A stretch of 64,000 nucleotides of DNA from Metellina segmentata. Its lineage: Eukaryota > Arthropoda > Arachnida > Araneae > Tetragnathidae. The notes under the pieces were generated by a model, which saw only the letters and a list, made by a program, of their open reading frames with translations, searched no databases and was not told the origin of the DNA. The DNA lies in NCBI GenBank assembly GCA_947359465.1, contig OX375878.1, forward strand, positions 74,506,416-74,570,415, read 5' to 3'. Both the position numbers and the translations under genes were made by a program. Positions 1 to 15,833 of the stretch are shown here, one piece after another (the first letter of the stretch is position 1; every line of letters starts with the position of its first letter).

Positions 1-165
1 GGTGTGCTTTTTAGATGATGTTTTTCCCTGTTTCAAATATGCTGACATTACAGTCGACACTGTACTTCTCCCAACACCTAGAAGGGTGGCCGTTATCGTT
101 ACTGAGGCTCCAGCAAGACGGTCCCCAACAATCAAGCCTTTTTCGAAATCAGAGAGGTCAGGCAT
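1..165 (-). CDS. Tc1-like transposase, N-terminal part
   Basis: A partial ORF starts at ATG 163-165 and runs off the left edge with no stop, giving 55 residues. It begins MPDLSDFEKGLIVGDRLAGA and continues with a helix-turn-helix of the Tc1 type (GVGRSTVSTVMSAY). In this family the N-terminal paired-like domain binds the terminal repeats and the DDE catalytic domain follows; that domain lies outside the window. The visible part is undisrupted, unlike the related copy at 2204-3225, so this may be the younger copy. Identification rests on the motif and on the adjacent terminal repeat. Confidence 0.8.
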   Translation of the reverse strand, partial: MPDLSDFEKGLIVGDRLAGASVTITATLLGVGRSTVSTVMSAYLKQGKTSSKKHT

Positions 166-349
166 AACGCAATTTTAACAGAAATATATTTCGCATCCAA
201 CTTCTATCACTGCTAGTAGCAGACTGATGTGTGTACTTTCTCATCCGCTAGGTGGCACCCTTCACCGCTAGAGGGCAGGAGTATACGAGAGGTTTCTTTC
301 AAGTGCTATTTTTTCACAGGTGTTCATATTATTTTGTCCAACCCCTGTA
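1..349 (-). mobile_element. Tc1-like element, 5' part
   Basis: This is the 5' end of a Tc1/mariner element lying on the minus strand and cut by the window edge. Its terminal inverted repeat ends at 349 (CTGTA at 345-349) and, read on the minus strand, begins TACAGGGGTTGGACAAAATA. About 165 bp of leader separate it from the transposase start. The terminal repeat is nearly the same as that of the element at 2002-3273, so both belong to one family. It sits in intron 2 of P450 gene B. Confidence 0.85.
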
Positions 350-1549
350 GGTTAGTAGTAGATGGTAAATAAAAATATTTAAACATCTAAGTTCTCCTTT
401 CTCTCCGGCGCATGGCTGTCGTGACAATCGCTTCAACAGAGTCATCTGGAAAATGTTTCGATCATCGGAAACTTCTGGTGGCAGTGACACAAGTAAACCT
501 TCCTCCTGTATAAACTCGTTCGGCCCAGCGATTTTGTTTTCGCATAGTGTGTATTTAGGAATTTTAATTACGTTCCTTTAGAGCGAGAGAGGTCGATACT
601 AATATTTAGTTCAAACATCAAAATAACAAAAAACACGCTTCTCCCTCCCCCCTTTTTTTAACGTTAGGTGCACAGCGTGCACCTAGAGGGAAAAAAATTA
701 AGTGCACAATTTTATTTTCATGTGCACATTGCACCTGTGCACCCGTGTATTCGAGCCCTGCCTTATCTGGCCGTTTTATAAGCAATTCATCTAAAATACG
801 AGAAAAATGTGGGGAAAGATTTTTCAGAAAGTCTGTTTTGCGGGCGTAAGATGAACAACAAAGTTAGCCTGTAGTTTATTGTGTTGTTTGCTTTTGTTTT
901 ATTTGAAGTCAACTTCAAATGCTGCTTTTACCAACATCACATCCGGCACTATTTAGCAGAACTGCTTTGTATTATTCTCGCATGTAAGTGGTTTTAAGAA
1001 ACTGGAAGTTTTTATTCAAAGTACCAATTGTAGTGATTCTCTTTCCTCTAAGTTAAACATTTTTCGATATTATAATCGATCGACAAATGTTAAACTTATC
1101 TAGAACATAAAATTTAGGAAATAATACATATAATCCACACAAGTTAAATTTGATCTCTCTTACAAGCACAGTTTTCGCGGTGATAATTTAAATGCAAATT
1201 TTCAAAAGTTCGTTTGTTAGGTTGAAAATGGCTTCATCACTACCCCGATTGTATTGTGTTTACAAAAATATTTGTTGAGAGTCATTTTGATAAGGCTACA
1301 ACAGCTTTGAATAGCACAGCTTGATTAGTATATAGTATACCTTTTCAAAACAGACAGTTTCTTAATTTAAGACTACAATAGCGCAAGTGATAGTAATAGC
1401 AAAGTATAAGAAAATACTATAATTTCCTAAAAAATTAGCAGTTTTTTGCTCTATGAGAAATCAGCCGTTATGTCAAACTTGAGAGATTTGCATGGCAAAC
1501 TATGAATTTCTTTGTTACTTCCAAGTGCAATAGGGAGACGAGAACTTAC
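350..1549. other. Gene B intron 2, no gene seen
   Basis: This is AT-rich intronic sequence between the Tc1 copy and exon 2 of gene B. I searched it for a P450 exon 3 (WxxxR region) on the minus strand and found none, so exon 3 must lie beyond the left edge. The only structure noticed is a cluster of GTGCAC motifs at 665-745, including the perfect inverted repeat AGGTGCAC-AGC-GTGCACCT at 666-684. Confidence 0.6.
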
Positions 1550-6690
<5,141 letters not shown>

Positions 6691-6701
6691 CTTGAATTAT
6701 C

Positions 6702-7204
6702 CTGGAAATATTTAAGCAATCTCAATTTGAAAAAGAAATTGTAATACATAGTTCCCAAACATTTCTGTTCAACGCTTTTCAATGACAAATTTCTTCTACG
6801 AACCTCCATAGAAAACTATCTAAACTAATAATAAATTACGAGTGTAGAATGGTTGAATTTTTTAGCAAAAATATGTACGTAACTGTACGTGCTCTTAAAA
6901 TTAAAAAAAATATATCTGGAATCAGGATATATATGATAGCAACTTATTGTTCTTCAACAGTTCTCTATTCATCTTGGACTAACACTCGTCCCCGAAATTC
7001 CTTCAGAGCTCATGGAAGGGGTAGCGCCAACTTTTGGGAAGCAATGTCTTAGAAAAGATCTATATAAATAGTAAAATATTCTACTACATTTGTTTTAATG
7101 AATTGGCCTAGATGTGGGAAAGGTACTTCTATTCTAAAGGTATTTTGAGAGTTAGCGAACTCACGAGTAAAAATGAGTCGATATCATAAACGAACAATAA
7201 AAAA
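6702..7204. other. Upstream of gene B, nothing recognised
   Basis: Sequence immediately upstream of the gene B coding start. The implied 5' untranslated exon and promoter should lie here or further right, but I see no recognisable core-promoter element. Confidence 0.4.
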
Positions 7205-7512
7205 AAGTCTTTGAAGGTTGAAAGAGTAACGGGCTAGCAACCCGATGGTTACGAATTCGAATCCAACCAAAGACCGTCGTATACAAAGGGGCTGGTGCAC
7301 GTTAAACCTGGTGTCTTCAAATGTCTTCAGGTTGGCGTGGTGTGGAAGTTTGGATAGTGGTGTGCCAGCTCAGGTGTTACCGTGTCATCTGACAGTGGTT
7401 AAAAATTACGTGATGTTGTCGTCGAATCTTTCCCTTCGGGGGTTGATCCCGGACCGTTACCAATAGCCCTTAGTTTTGCTCCAGTTTGACGTTAATAAAA
7501 TACCTACCTAGT
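7205..7512 (+). repeat. tRNA-derived SINE copy 1
   Basis: The head has a degenerate RNA polymerase III B-box (TACGAATTCGAATCC near 7250). The body and tail are shared with other copies in the window: GTGGTGTGGAAGTTTGGATA, CTTTCCCTTCGGGGGTTGAT and the 3' end GACGTTAATAAAATACC. Related copies are at 53940-54240, 60517-60775 and 62058-62397. Confidence 0.8.
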
Positions 7513-9071
7513 GACACTACACCGTGTACCATGACACAGAAGAATATTTGTTACGTACAACTTAAATAGAGGTGGCGGTCCCTTATAGGTCAAAGACCAC
7601 CTCGAGTACAGATACAAATTGTCGCAACTTTTGCATACAGATAATGAGGTAGTGAATGAGTTCCTATGGTAGAGAACCAATCATTAAGTTAGAGGTTTTT
7701 ACGTCACTCTTCTAAAATTTAATATCTACTATTTTTCTCCTCGGCCATGAGCTGTTTTGTTTAAGTTTTAGGTTGTAACCTTTAAAACACAGTAGTGAAC
7801 CTTAAGATCTGCAAGCCATCGAGCTATACCAGAGTTACTTTATTGAAGGCCTTAGCCTTTTTATGAATTTTTTGTAAGCTGAATCCGGAATTTTCAACCA
7901 TAAACATGTCTTATACAAATAAACACTTGCACTTAAAATTATACACAGCTTTTATAAGCAGTTTTCAGTAGCATTTCTTTGTTACAGTTGACATTGCGAC
8001 CTTCACCTCGGTGAAAGTTTTTGTCACCAAGTTGGAAAGAGGCGTAACCAACCTACATTCTAGTTACCCGTCTGGAGTATAAAAAAAAAAGGGCTGATCA
8101 AAACTTAGAGTGTACCACATACAATCGTCAAATTATAGCCAAGCTCAAGGCCGTAACGTAATTTGGTTTTCAACTACTAACCTATTTTGTTGATGTTCAA
8201 TTTGCAGTTGTATATACTTGCAAACTGTTCAAAGTACAGGTTTCATTTCTAGTAATCTAAGATTGATTTTTGATGCAAATGGTGTACAACATGATTCAAT
8301 AATCACTTCAACAGCAAAAACAACAACAAAAAACAGGTGCACTTTTTTTCACACCAGCCCTTGTTTTTAACTAATACATCAGCCCTATGGAACGCCCTAT
8401 CAGTATCGTGTATGAAAACCCTACAGTACTGATATTATTTATTTGAAGTTTATTATTCATAAAAATGTTTAAACTCTTGGTGAGGTTAAATTGATATCAG
8501 CCCTTACCCCAAACTAATTTTTCAGCCCTATGTGATTACCTACCAACACCGTGTTTCAGCACCATAAACGGTATTGATATCATTTTTGTGAGGAGTATTA
8601 TTCTTTTGGATATGTTAAAATTGGTGAAATCGAATCGATGTTTTATTTTCAATAATCAACTAGCAATTGGCTTCAAGTATCAGTTGATATCTTTCTTTTA
8701 CTCTTTCTTAAATGTCTTTAAAAATGAAAGCCGTAATCTGTTGGGAATCTGAAGATATAGCACACAAACTGTTCTTACAATTCTTTATCTCTCAACGAGT
8801 TTTACGAATCAGATCAGACAAGCAATTCATTTTTTGTGATAGCAAATGTTGCGATTACTTATGCGACTCTCTGAAACCAGTTACATATGGATAAATCTTT
8901 GGTATTGGATAACTATTTTTGTGTCCTTGGATTTGTAGACTTTTTTAACTTATTATCATTGGTAATGTAGCTGTTGTTTTACCGCTTATGGCATACTGCA
9001 TGTTGGTCATGGCTCAGTGATAAGGTAAATGAGTTTGATACAGACTTAGTTAAAAAGGGGAAGAACATTGA
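7513..9071. other. Intergenic, degenerate duplication
   Basis: No gene is recognised. Two diverged direct copies of about 130 bp lie at about 8370-8500 and 8510-8640, both containing CAGCCCTATG and a later GATATCA. The frame leading into the ORF at 9123 opens at 8971. Confidence 0.4.
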
Positions 9072-9122
9072 AGCTATGGTGTCACAAAACAAAGAGATAA
9101 AACACACCATCACGCAGATTCA

Positions 9123-9908
9123 GTGAAAGATATCTTCGAAGTGAACAGGTCGATTCAAATTGTGAAAGAAAACCTCGAAATGAAGCTATCGACTATAAAA
9201 GTGCTTGCAATGACAAACGAGAATGTGAACGCTTTCAAAGAACAAACAAAAACAGAAAATTTCGCTTGCGGAGATTCGTTGCATGCTTCAATAAAACCAG
9301 ATGAGAGAAGAAAGTTGGTGGATAAAGAGTCTGAGAAAGTAAGCAGCTTTGCAGGTGAAGATTCATCGAACTCTTTCATTGGGCTAAACGGAAATGAAGG
9401 GATATTTAAGACTTTCAAAGTACCAAAATTATTAGTTAGATTTGCAAGTAGAAATTATCTGAAAACATCTGCCAAACAAGGTACAAAAATTGCGAAACAT
9501 ATTCAGCCAAGAAGGAGCACACCTATACTTGGATTAGAAGACTTGTATAGACATAGACACCCAGAGCTGAAACATACGTGGACCGCTAAGGGTGATGAAG
9601 TCATACCGGGCCCGGATTATTTCTTGAACAACTGTCACTTCTACGTTCAACATCGTTTGAAATGGCGCAGTCGGAAGGAAAAAATGCAGTATATTCCTAG
9701 TTTGAGACGCATTGAAGAAGGAAATGAAGATGAAGAAAGACATTCTACCAACATTGAAGCAGTTAGAAATGAATTGATTTTCCAGACCAGTGCAGAGAAC
9801 TCAACATCTTCATCAAGAAATAGTAATGGATGCAAACCGAAAAAATATAAACTGTTCCAAAGAATCAAGAAAAACCTTTCAAAAAACAAATGCAATTGTT
9901 TTCGTTAG
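9123..9908 (+). CDS. Unidentified protein, single ORF, 5' end uncertain
   Basis: The ORF of 261 codons stops at 9906-9908 and is the longest non-transposon ORF in the window. I do not recognise the family. The N-terminal third is lysine- and glutamate-rich and could be helical (VKENLEMKLSTIKVLAM). The middle has conserved-looking segments (PRRSTPILGLEDLYRHRHPE, DEVIPGPDYFLNNCHFYV, LKWRSRKEKMQYIPSLRR). The serine-rich stretch near 225 is followed by a basic tail ending NKCNCFR. Codon 1 here is GTG; the frame is open back to 9072 without an ATG and the first in-frame ATG is 9180 (242 residues). A second frame, 8971-9126, runs into it and reads like a continuation (DKVNEFDTDLVKKGKNIEAM), so one missing base or an intron may hide the true start. 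A possible polyA signal lies at 10218. It is on the strand opposite to both P450 genes. Confidence 0.5.
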   Translation: MKDIFEVNRSIQIVKENLEMKLSTIKVLAMTNENVNAFKEQTKTENFACGDSLHASIKPDERRKLVDKESEKVSSFAGEDSSNSFIGLNGNEGIFKTFKVPKLLVRFASRNYLKTSAKQGTKIAKHIQPRRSTPILGLEDLYRHRHPELKHTWTAKGDEVIPGPDYFLNNCHFYVQHRLKWRSRKEKMQYIPSLRRIEEGNEDEERHSTNIEAVRNELIFQTSAENSTSSSRNSNGCKPKKYKLFQRIKKNLSKNKCNCFR

Positions 9909-10217
9909 TGTGTAGAACTATTAGTATTATACGTAGATAGTAATTAGAGTATATAGTAGGTAGTATTAAGGAATTGAGAGATATTTTTGAATAGGAATGT
10001 ATTGAAATGATGTGTTTTATATGTGAATATAATGCTTTTAGAGTCGCAATTTCTTCAATTGTATTATTAGTAGATAGTAGTATTATGAAGTGATAATTTT
10101 TGTATTTATTTTGGTTTTTATTATATTTGATACAGTTATATATATATTGATAGGTATATTTTTTATGCGTATGTATGTGAACCTAATTTGAGATTCAAGA
10201 CGAATGGAATGAAGATA

Positions 10218-10223
10218 AATAAA
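10218..10223 (+). promoter_or_regulatory. Candidate polyA signal (AATAAA)
   Basis: AATAAA about 310 nt after the stop of the unidentified ORF. It is the right strand and distance for its 3' end, but AATAAA is common in AT-rich DNA. Confidence 0.35.
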
Positions 10224-12051
10224 AACTTTGTACTACCACTGTGGACGTCAGCCATGATCTTGTTGTCAATGACTGACTGACTCTGTCTAGAGAAGAGAAT
10301 TTAACATCTACCAGAAATGGAAATGTTCTGATACTGAAAGACTCTTCCAAGGAATCCAGCAATAAATGTTCATAAAGAAAAGATCACACTTTCGCGATTG
10401 TAAAAAAAGTTTTTACATTACAAGTGGATATTAGTATAATGTAGTTGAGAGTAGTTTTAAGGATTGATAGTTTGTATGCGTTATTTTCTCGGTTAATATA
10501 TTTAGCATCAAGCATGAAATGTGCAGAAATATAGCGATTTTCGAAATTATGATATTGTTTAAGCAACCGTAAAAATCAATACAAATAAATATACTGTCCA
10601 AAACTTTCGTGTTATTATTTCATTCAGCATAGTCAAAATTATTGATTTGATGACTTATACATTTTATATTGTGCATATGCAGTATTATATAAATCGTAAT
10701 TTTCTTTTCACACTTTATAATTAACCTGTGTCAAGCATTTAAAAACCACATTATATTTTTTCGTGCTTGTGTGTGTGTTGGGGGTGGGGTGATAATATCA
10801 CATTAAGGCGTATTTGTATAAAAGTAGTCCTAAAATGTTATTTATTTCAAAAGCTCCAAATGATTTCTTAACATTTATTTTCTCCAAAAATCTTGACCTA
10901 AATGGCATAAAAAAGTCGTAAAGAAAATGAAAAGTGAAAATAAATAAAAAATAAATATAAAGTTTCAGAAGTTAAAATTTGTAGAGGTTTAATTGGAAAG
11001 TAGAGTTGCATTATTCTCTTTTCCATCAAGGTATTTAAAAGCATTTAGAGAGTATATTTTACACGCATTCTACATTTTAAATTTACAGCTTTAGATATTT
11101 TACACTGAATGAACGAAAGAGCCAGAGATTGAAATTTACAAACGATATATTGTTTTGGACTACCAATATATGGACTAGATATCCTTAGTCTAGTATTCTT
11201 TCGATACATTACTCGATGCAGTGTGTACTATATGTACAAACTTTTTATTTGCACATATAATCAAAGTTAAATAACATAAAATTATATAGAATTATTAATT
11301 ATAACCGGTTATCAATACAAAGAAAATTAGAATAATCGTTTCAACTATTCATTATTTTGAGAGCACATCGTTTTAATACGTACAAATGAATACTTTAAAT
11401 AAATTCTACTGAGTAAAATACGAAACGAATATAATTTTATTGATTAAAAAAATGTGTTTGAGGACACAGAAAAATATTGAAAAACGCCCAGCCATTCTTC
11501 ATTAAAAAAAATCAATGGTAATCAGAGGATTGTTTGATGGTAGTTAAACTTACGTCACACTGTAGCAAACACTGGGTTCTCTTACCTGTGGTCAACCAAG
11601 TATTTAAATCTGAAATGGTGTCGATATGACTATACCAATTGCTGTTCATTTTTTTCTGTTCATGTGACAATGTACAGACACGTCAGGAAACCGTATCAAA
11701 GAAGTGTCGTATTCTACTTCCAATAGAATTTAAATCTAACAAGTGGGATTTTTAGTGCCTGAATGAGGAAGTGGTCGAATAGGACCTTAGATTGAGGAAG
11801 CTGTGACGTTTTTGATTTGTTACGAAAGGCTCTGTTACGAAGAGTTAACAAGGTAGAGATGGCGTTTTGTTGAATTTTAAAGCATCCATTTTTTACATTC
11901 CAAATATAGTTATTGAACTTCAAAATTTTACATTTCTAGATTAAAATACAGTAACTTTAAGTTTATTTAATAAGTCACAAATTGAATGGTTAAAGTAGGT
12001 ATAGCCATCTTCTGCGCTTTTGAATTCCTTTTATGATTTAAAAAATAACTA
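10224..12051. other. AT-rich intergenic, nothing recognised
   Basis: No ORF longer than about 70 codons and no recognisable terminal repeat or RNA gene on either strand. Confidence 0.5.
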
Positions 12052-12150
12052 GGGGGCCCGCCCCCTGCTCGCTGACGCTCGCCAACTCCGGGAGGATTGC
12101 TTTGTAATCCTCATTGGTTCGCTTAGCGAACCTTGCTCGCTTCGCTAGCA
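12052..12150. repeat. String of GC-rich mini-hairpins
   Basis: At least four short inverted repeats stand side by side in otherwise AT-rich DNA: GGGGGCCCGCCCCC, GGATTGCTTTGTAATCC, GGTTCGCTTAGCGAACC and GCTCGCTTCGCTAGC. The same type of head occurs at 18766, 19634 and 19813 in gene A intron 6, so it is a dispersed repeat family. I cannot assign it to a known class. Confidence 0.75.
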
Positions 12151-12479
12151 TCAATGAAGACATTGTTTACAAAATATGATATTCCAAACAAAAATATTTT
12201 TCAAACATTAATTTGTTGTTCCATAGAAAAATTATACGGTATCTCAGGAATCAGAACTCGAACAATTTGGAATTCAAATGAAAACTTTGACTCGAAATGT
12301 GAGCATGTCGTTTGTAAGCTGCAACAACTCGACTAATATTCATTTTTTTTTGCAGTAAAATTTCATCCAATAACGCTTTAAATTCAATTGAGGCGCGAGG
12401 CTTCGTGGTAAAGAAACAATCGTACAGTGGTGCCAAAACCCGATAATAAATATCGTCTTTTTTGCGTGCCACGTAAGAG

Positions 12480-12520
<41 letters not shown>

Positions 12521-12568
12521 TTATGTGGAAATAAATTCAAACAAATCACTTACTTATGTAATTGAGAA
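12151..12568. other. Unidentified sequence with (TA)n tract
   Basis: It contains a (TA)n tract at about 12483-12519. On the minus strand an ORF of 73 codons (12251-12472; includes DDIYYRVLAPLYDCFFTTK) looks more protein-like than its surroundings, but I cannot identify it. It may be part of the mobile element headed by the hairpin string. Confidence 0.3.
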
Positions 12569-13342
12569 GATCCGACAAGGAATTTTGTTATTGTATAACA
12601 ATCTATTATAATATAACAATTCTTTTTAGACAAGGGGAGAGTAAACCGTAGAATGAAACAGATAAAACATTTTCTATCAATAACGTTTTTATGCAATAAA
12701 CGTTACTCGATTTAAAAAGCATGCCTTGAGTATAAACAAACAAATTACTGTAAGTCTTCTTTTGCATGCACCAATTGAAGGTCTGAAATACGGACCTTCT
12801 CGAAAGATAATTTTTCTCAGCCCTTTAACATCTTTCATTGACCAAACAGGGAGTAAACTGAGAAATGAATTGCGGTTTTCGAATCCTGTTATCATTTTTA
12901 CAGATAAGGCGAATGTTTTTTACACGTGGGTATTTGAATAGGTGAAGCAAATGCGTAGATGATTTCGCCTCAAACCTTATCATTTCTCTGGAGGGAGGTT
13001 AATGCACCACAAATAAGATACATGATTTTGAAGGCCATTTGATTAGACATTTTCTTTCTCCTTTGTTCTGTAAGTAACTTGTCAGTGCCAACAAACCGTA
13101 ATATATATTTAAAAAAAATTAACATATGATAGTCAATTTGGTCAGCGCCACACAATTAAAACTGAAAGCCATCATCAAAACGGCGATAAACTATATTTAA
13201 AGGTAATCCCGATATAAATATATCATATGGGTAAAAAAAGTTAAGTCTTCATTTGCTTACACTGGAAAACAATACTAGACGGAAGAAAAATCTCTTTTTA
13301 GCAATGTAATTGCTATCCGTCATTTAAAATTCTTATTTTAAA
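12569..13342. repeat. Segmental duplication, copy 1
   Basis: This non-coding block recurs in direct orientation at 14731-15285 with moderate divergence and deletions. Shared landmarks include TTATTGTATAACAATCTAT, GAGAGTAAAC, AAACAAACAAATTACTGTAA, CGTGGGTATTTGAATAG and AAAATTCTTATTTTAAAT at the end. A Helitron and a hAT remnant now separate the two copies. Confidence 0.8.
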
Positions 13343-13905
13343 TCTCTAATATTATAAAAGGAAGTGTTTGTTTGTCTGTTTGGGGCCGGAAAATCCTGAC
13401 GATAATATGGCACTTACAGCTATGAGATTTGGCACACAAGTAGTCCAAAATATTTGCAATTTTTGCGTCGCGCGAATTTTAAAATTCAATCTAGAAGATT
13501 TTTAAATGAATTTAATAGTTTTATTCTCCATCGCTTTTTGAAACGCGGATAACTTTTTCTGCCCGTGTGACCTTGCAGTCAGGGTTTCGAATCATGCCAA
13601 GTTTTTTTCATCGCGGGAACTCGAAGAAAATTAATTATTTTTTCGTTTCCCCTTTCATTTTGCGCCGAGGAATGATTATACAGCACATGATAGTAATTAT
13701 AATAAATTTCCAGTCAGACAATAAATCTTTTAATTGAAGTCAGTTCTTTTTGCTATCTCCTAGACCGTCAAAGATAGAGTAAAAATTTCAACGGATTTAA
13801 AATCGCGGAAAATTTCAGTTTATATTCATACCTAAAAATGTGATTTTCTTTAAACAAATAATTTTTTAATTGAATAAATCTTCAACAGTTTGAAATCTGT
13901 CTGTT
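13343..13905 (+). mobile_element. Helitron 5' part (non-autonomous)
   Basis: It begins with a Helitron-type 5' end, TCTCTAATATTATAAAAGG, placed after an A as Helitrons require, followed by GTTTGTTTGTCTGTTTGGGG. Internal sequence is shared with copies at 28149, 58577 and 59876 (ATTTGGCACACAAGTAGTCC, TTTTATTCTCCATCGCTTTT, TTCAACGGATTTAAAATCGC). No 3' hairpin-CTAG end is seen before the hAT remnant. No Rep/helicase is encoded. Confidence 0.75.
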
Positions 13906-13929
13906 TGTCTGTTTTTTTTCGCGGCCGCA

Positions 13930-14730
13930 TAATCATCGATGTATTTACCATCGATTTATTGGAGCCTATATTTGTATAACATCGATGTTTAAACATTGTG
14001 GATGTTTTTATACTGTCGAACATTTATTTTTGAATAAAAAAAGTAGCATAGCAAAAATAAAGAAAAATGCAACTAAGTATTTATCAGTGATGGGGACATC
14101 CGTTCCATCAAAAAGAATTTTTTCCCAAACTGGTTTGATAGTTAGTGAAAAAAGAAGTCGGCTTAAGGTGGAGAGTGTTAACAAACTTATTTTTTACAAA
14201 CTGTAAATAACAAATATTGGGGCATATAATAATTATAGGCCCCAATATTTTTTACTTACAGCAAAGCAACAAATAAGTTTATGGTCTCCCCCATAAGTTG
14301 ACAAATAATTTATAACAACTAACAATAATTATTGTTATGTACCTACCTAATTATACTTATAGTTGGTAGTACCTATGTCAAATTGTTGTTTGTATTATTT
14401 TATATAATTTTATTCATTTTGAAAATAAAATATAAAAAAAATTTCACAGTTACAGTTAGCAATTTTTTGACAGTTTTGACAGTTAAAAAATTTTTAGTTT
14501 TGAATTAATAAACACGGCAAATGAATAATTAAATTGCCCCCCCCCCCGAACATTAATATTTGTGGTTACCAAACCAGATTAAAATTTTTTTTTTTTTTTT
14601 TTGGGGGTTGGGGGGGAAGTTTTAATATACTGATGTTTAAAAACATCGATGTTTTTTCAACATCGATGTTTTTTCAACATCGATGTTTTAATTTTGAGCA
14701 TCGATGTTTGTTATTGATGTCGCATCCCTA
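13930..14730 (+). mobile_element. hAT transposon remnant (3' end)
   Basis: It contains the C-terminal end of a hAT transposase and a 3' terminus ending GATGTCGCATCCCTA. Just inside lie four spaced copies of the palindromic motif AACATCGATGTT (14638-14710), a typical subterminal transposase-binding arrangement. Further ATCGATG motifs lie near 13935-13990. The 5' half is missing. Confidence 0.75.
13985..14206 (+). pseudogene. hAT transposase C-terminal dimerisation fragment
   Basis: The ORF of 73 codons carries the hAT C-terminal signature: SVPSKRIFSQTGLIVSEKRS followed by RLKVESVNKLIF. In full-length hAT transposases this helix-rich region mediates dimerisation and closes the catalytic core. 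The N-terminal BED finger and catalytic residues are absent, so this is a remnant. Confidence 0.85.
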
Positions 14731-15285
14731 GATCCAACTAGGGAGGTTGTTATTGTATAACAATCTATCACAAAATAACAATTATGTTTAGACAAGGCGA
14801 GAGTAAACAGTAGAATGAAACACAGATAAAACATTTTTTCTATCAATTAGGTTTTATAAGCAATAAATGTTATTCGATTTCACAAAAAGTTACTTCACTA
14901 TAAACAAACAAATTACTGTAAAGTCTGCTTTTGCATAAGACTGACATTTGCATGAGATTTAAACTGAGAAACGAATTGCAGTTTTCGAATAATGTAATCA
15001 TTCTTACTGATAAGGCGAATTTTTTTTTTAACGTGGGTATTTGAATAGATGAAGCAAATGCACATATGATTCCGGTGTTAAAAGGTGATAAACCATATTT
15101 TAAGGTACTACAAAAAGGTGATAAACTAAATTTTAAGGTAATCTCGATCTATATCATTTGGGTAAACGAAAATAAAATCTTCATTTGCTGACAGTTGTAA
15201 ACACTTCTAGAGTCAACTCTACCGACGTAAAATAAACTTTTTTAGAAATGCAATTTTGCTAAAATTCTTATTTTAAATATAAATT
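14731..15285. repeat. Segmental duplication, copy 2
   Basis: Direct copy of 12569-13342, starting at the shared GATCC right after the hAT terminus and ending at the shared AAAATTCTTATTTTAAAT. It is shorter than copy 1 through internal deletions. It lies just downstream of the 3' end of gene A. Confidence 0.8.
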
Positions 15286-15541
15286 TAAGTTAAAGCTGTC
15301 GAATATTACATTCCTAAGGCACAATCGAATTAATTCAAAAGAAGAAAGCCGTGAGAGGTAAAATTTGAGAACAGAAAATAATTTGAAGAAAAAATATGTA
15401 TTTATACGGGAACTCGAAACATAATTGATGAAGCTCACTGGTGGACTTTTCCAAATGGCTTAATGGATTTTTGTCCATGAATTTTTCTAAAATTACATGA
15501 AGTTCATAATGAGAGTACAAAAATAAAAGTTTAGAACAATT

Positions 15542-15547
15542 TTTATT
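15542..15547 (-). promoter_or_regulatory. Candidate polyA signal of P450 gene A
   Basis: AATAAA on the minus strand about 180 nt after the gene A stop codon, a normal distance for an arthropod 3' UTR. Confidence 0.45.
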
Positions 15548-15725
15548 TTCAAATTACTAAGTGATAAAGCAAATGTCATGAAAAACAAGTATGATTTATC
15601 TAATCAGCACTAAACAATGAATAAATTTTTGATGGACAAAATTATAATAAACAAACAAGAATACAATGAAATTTCGAAGTTTGTGTGGATTCGAGGTATT
15701 TAATGTATGAATGCGAATGCGTAGT

Positions 15726-15833
15726 TTATCTCTCTATGAAGTTGTATCTCAATGGTTTATCTGGAACGTTAACCATTCTGGTGAAGTAACCAATGTCCTC
15801 AAAATTATATTCAACTTTAAAGTTGCGAATAAT
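15726..15833 (-). CDS. P450 gene A, coding exon 9
   Basis: 108 bp, acceptor TTTCTTTTAG, ends at TAA 15726-15728. Codes the last 35 residues, starting IIRNFKVEYN and ending DKPLRYNFIER, the usual P450 C-terminal strand. Confidence 0.94.
   Translation of the reverse strand: MIRNFKVEYNFEDIGYFTRMVNVPDKPLRYNFIER

Noticed and set aside
350..1549. Exon 3 of P450 gene B
   Set aside because: No minus-strand sequence resembling the helix C region was found; the exon is expected beyond the left edge.
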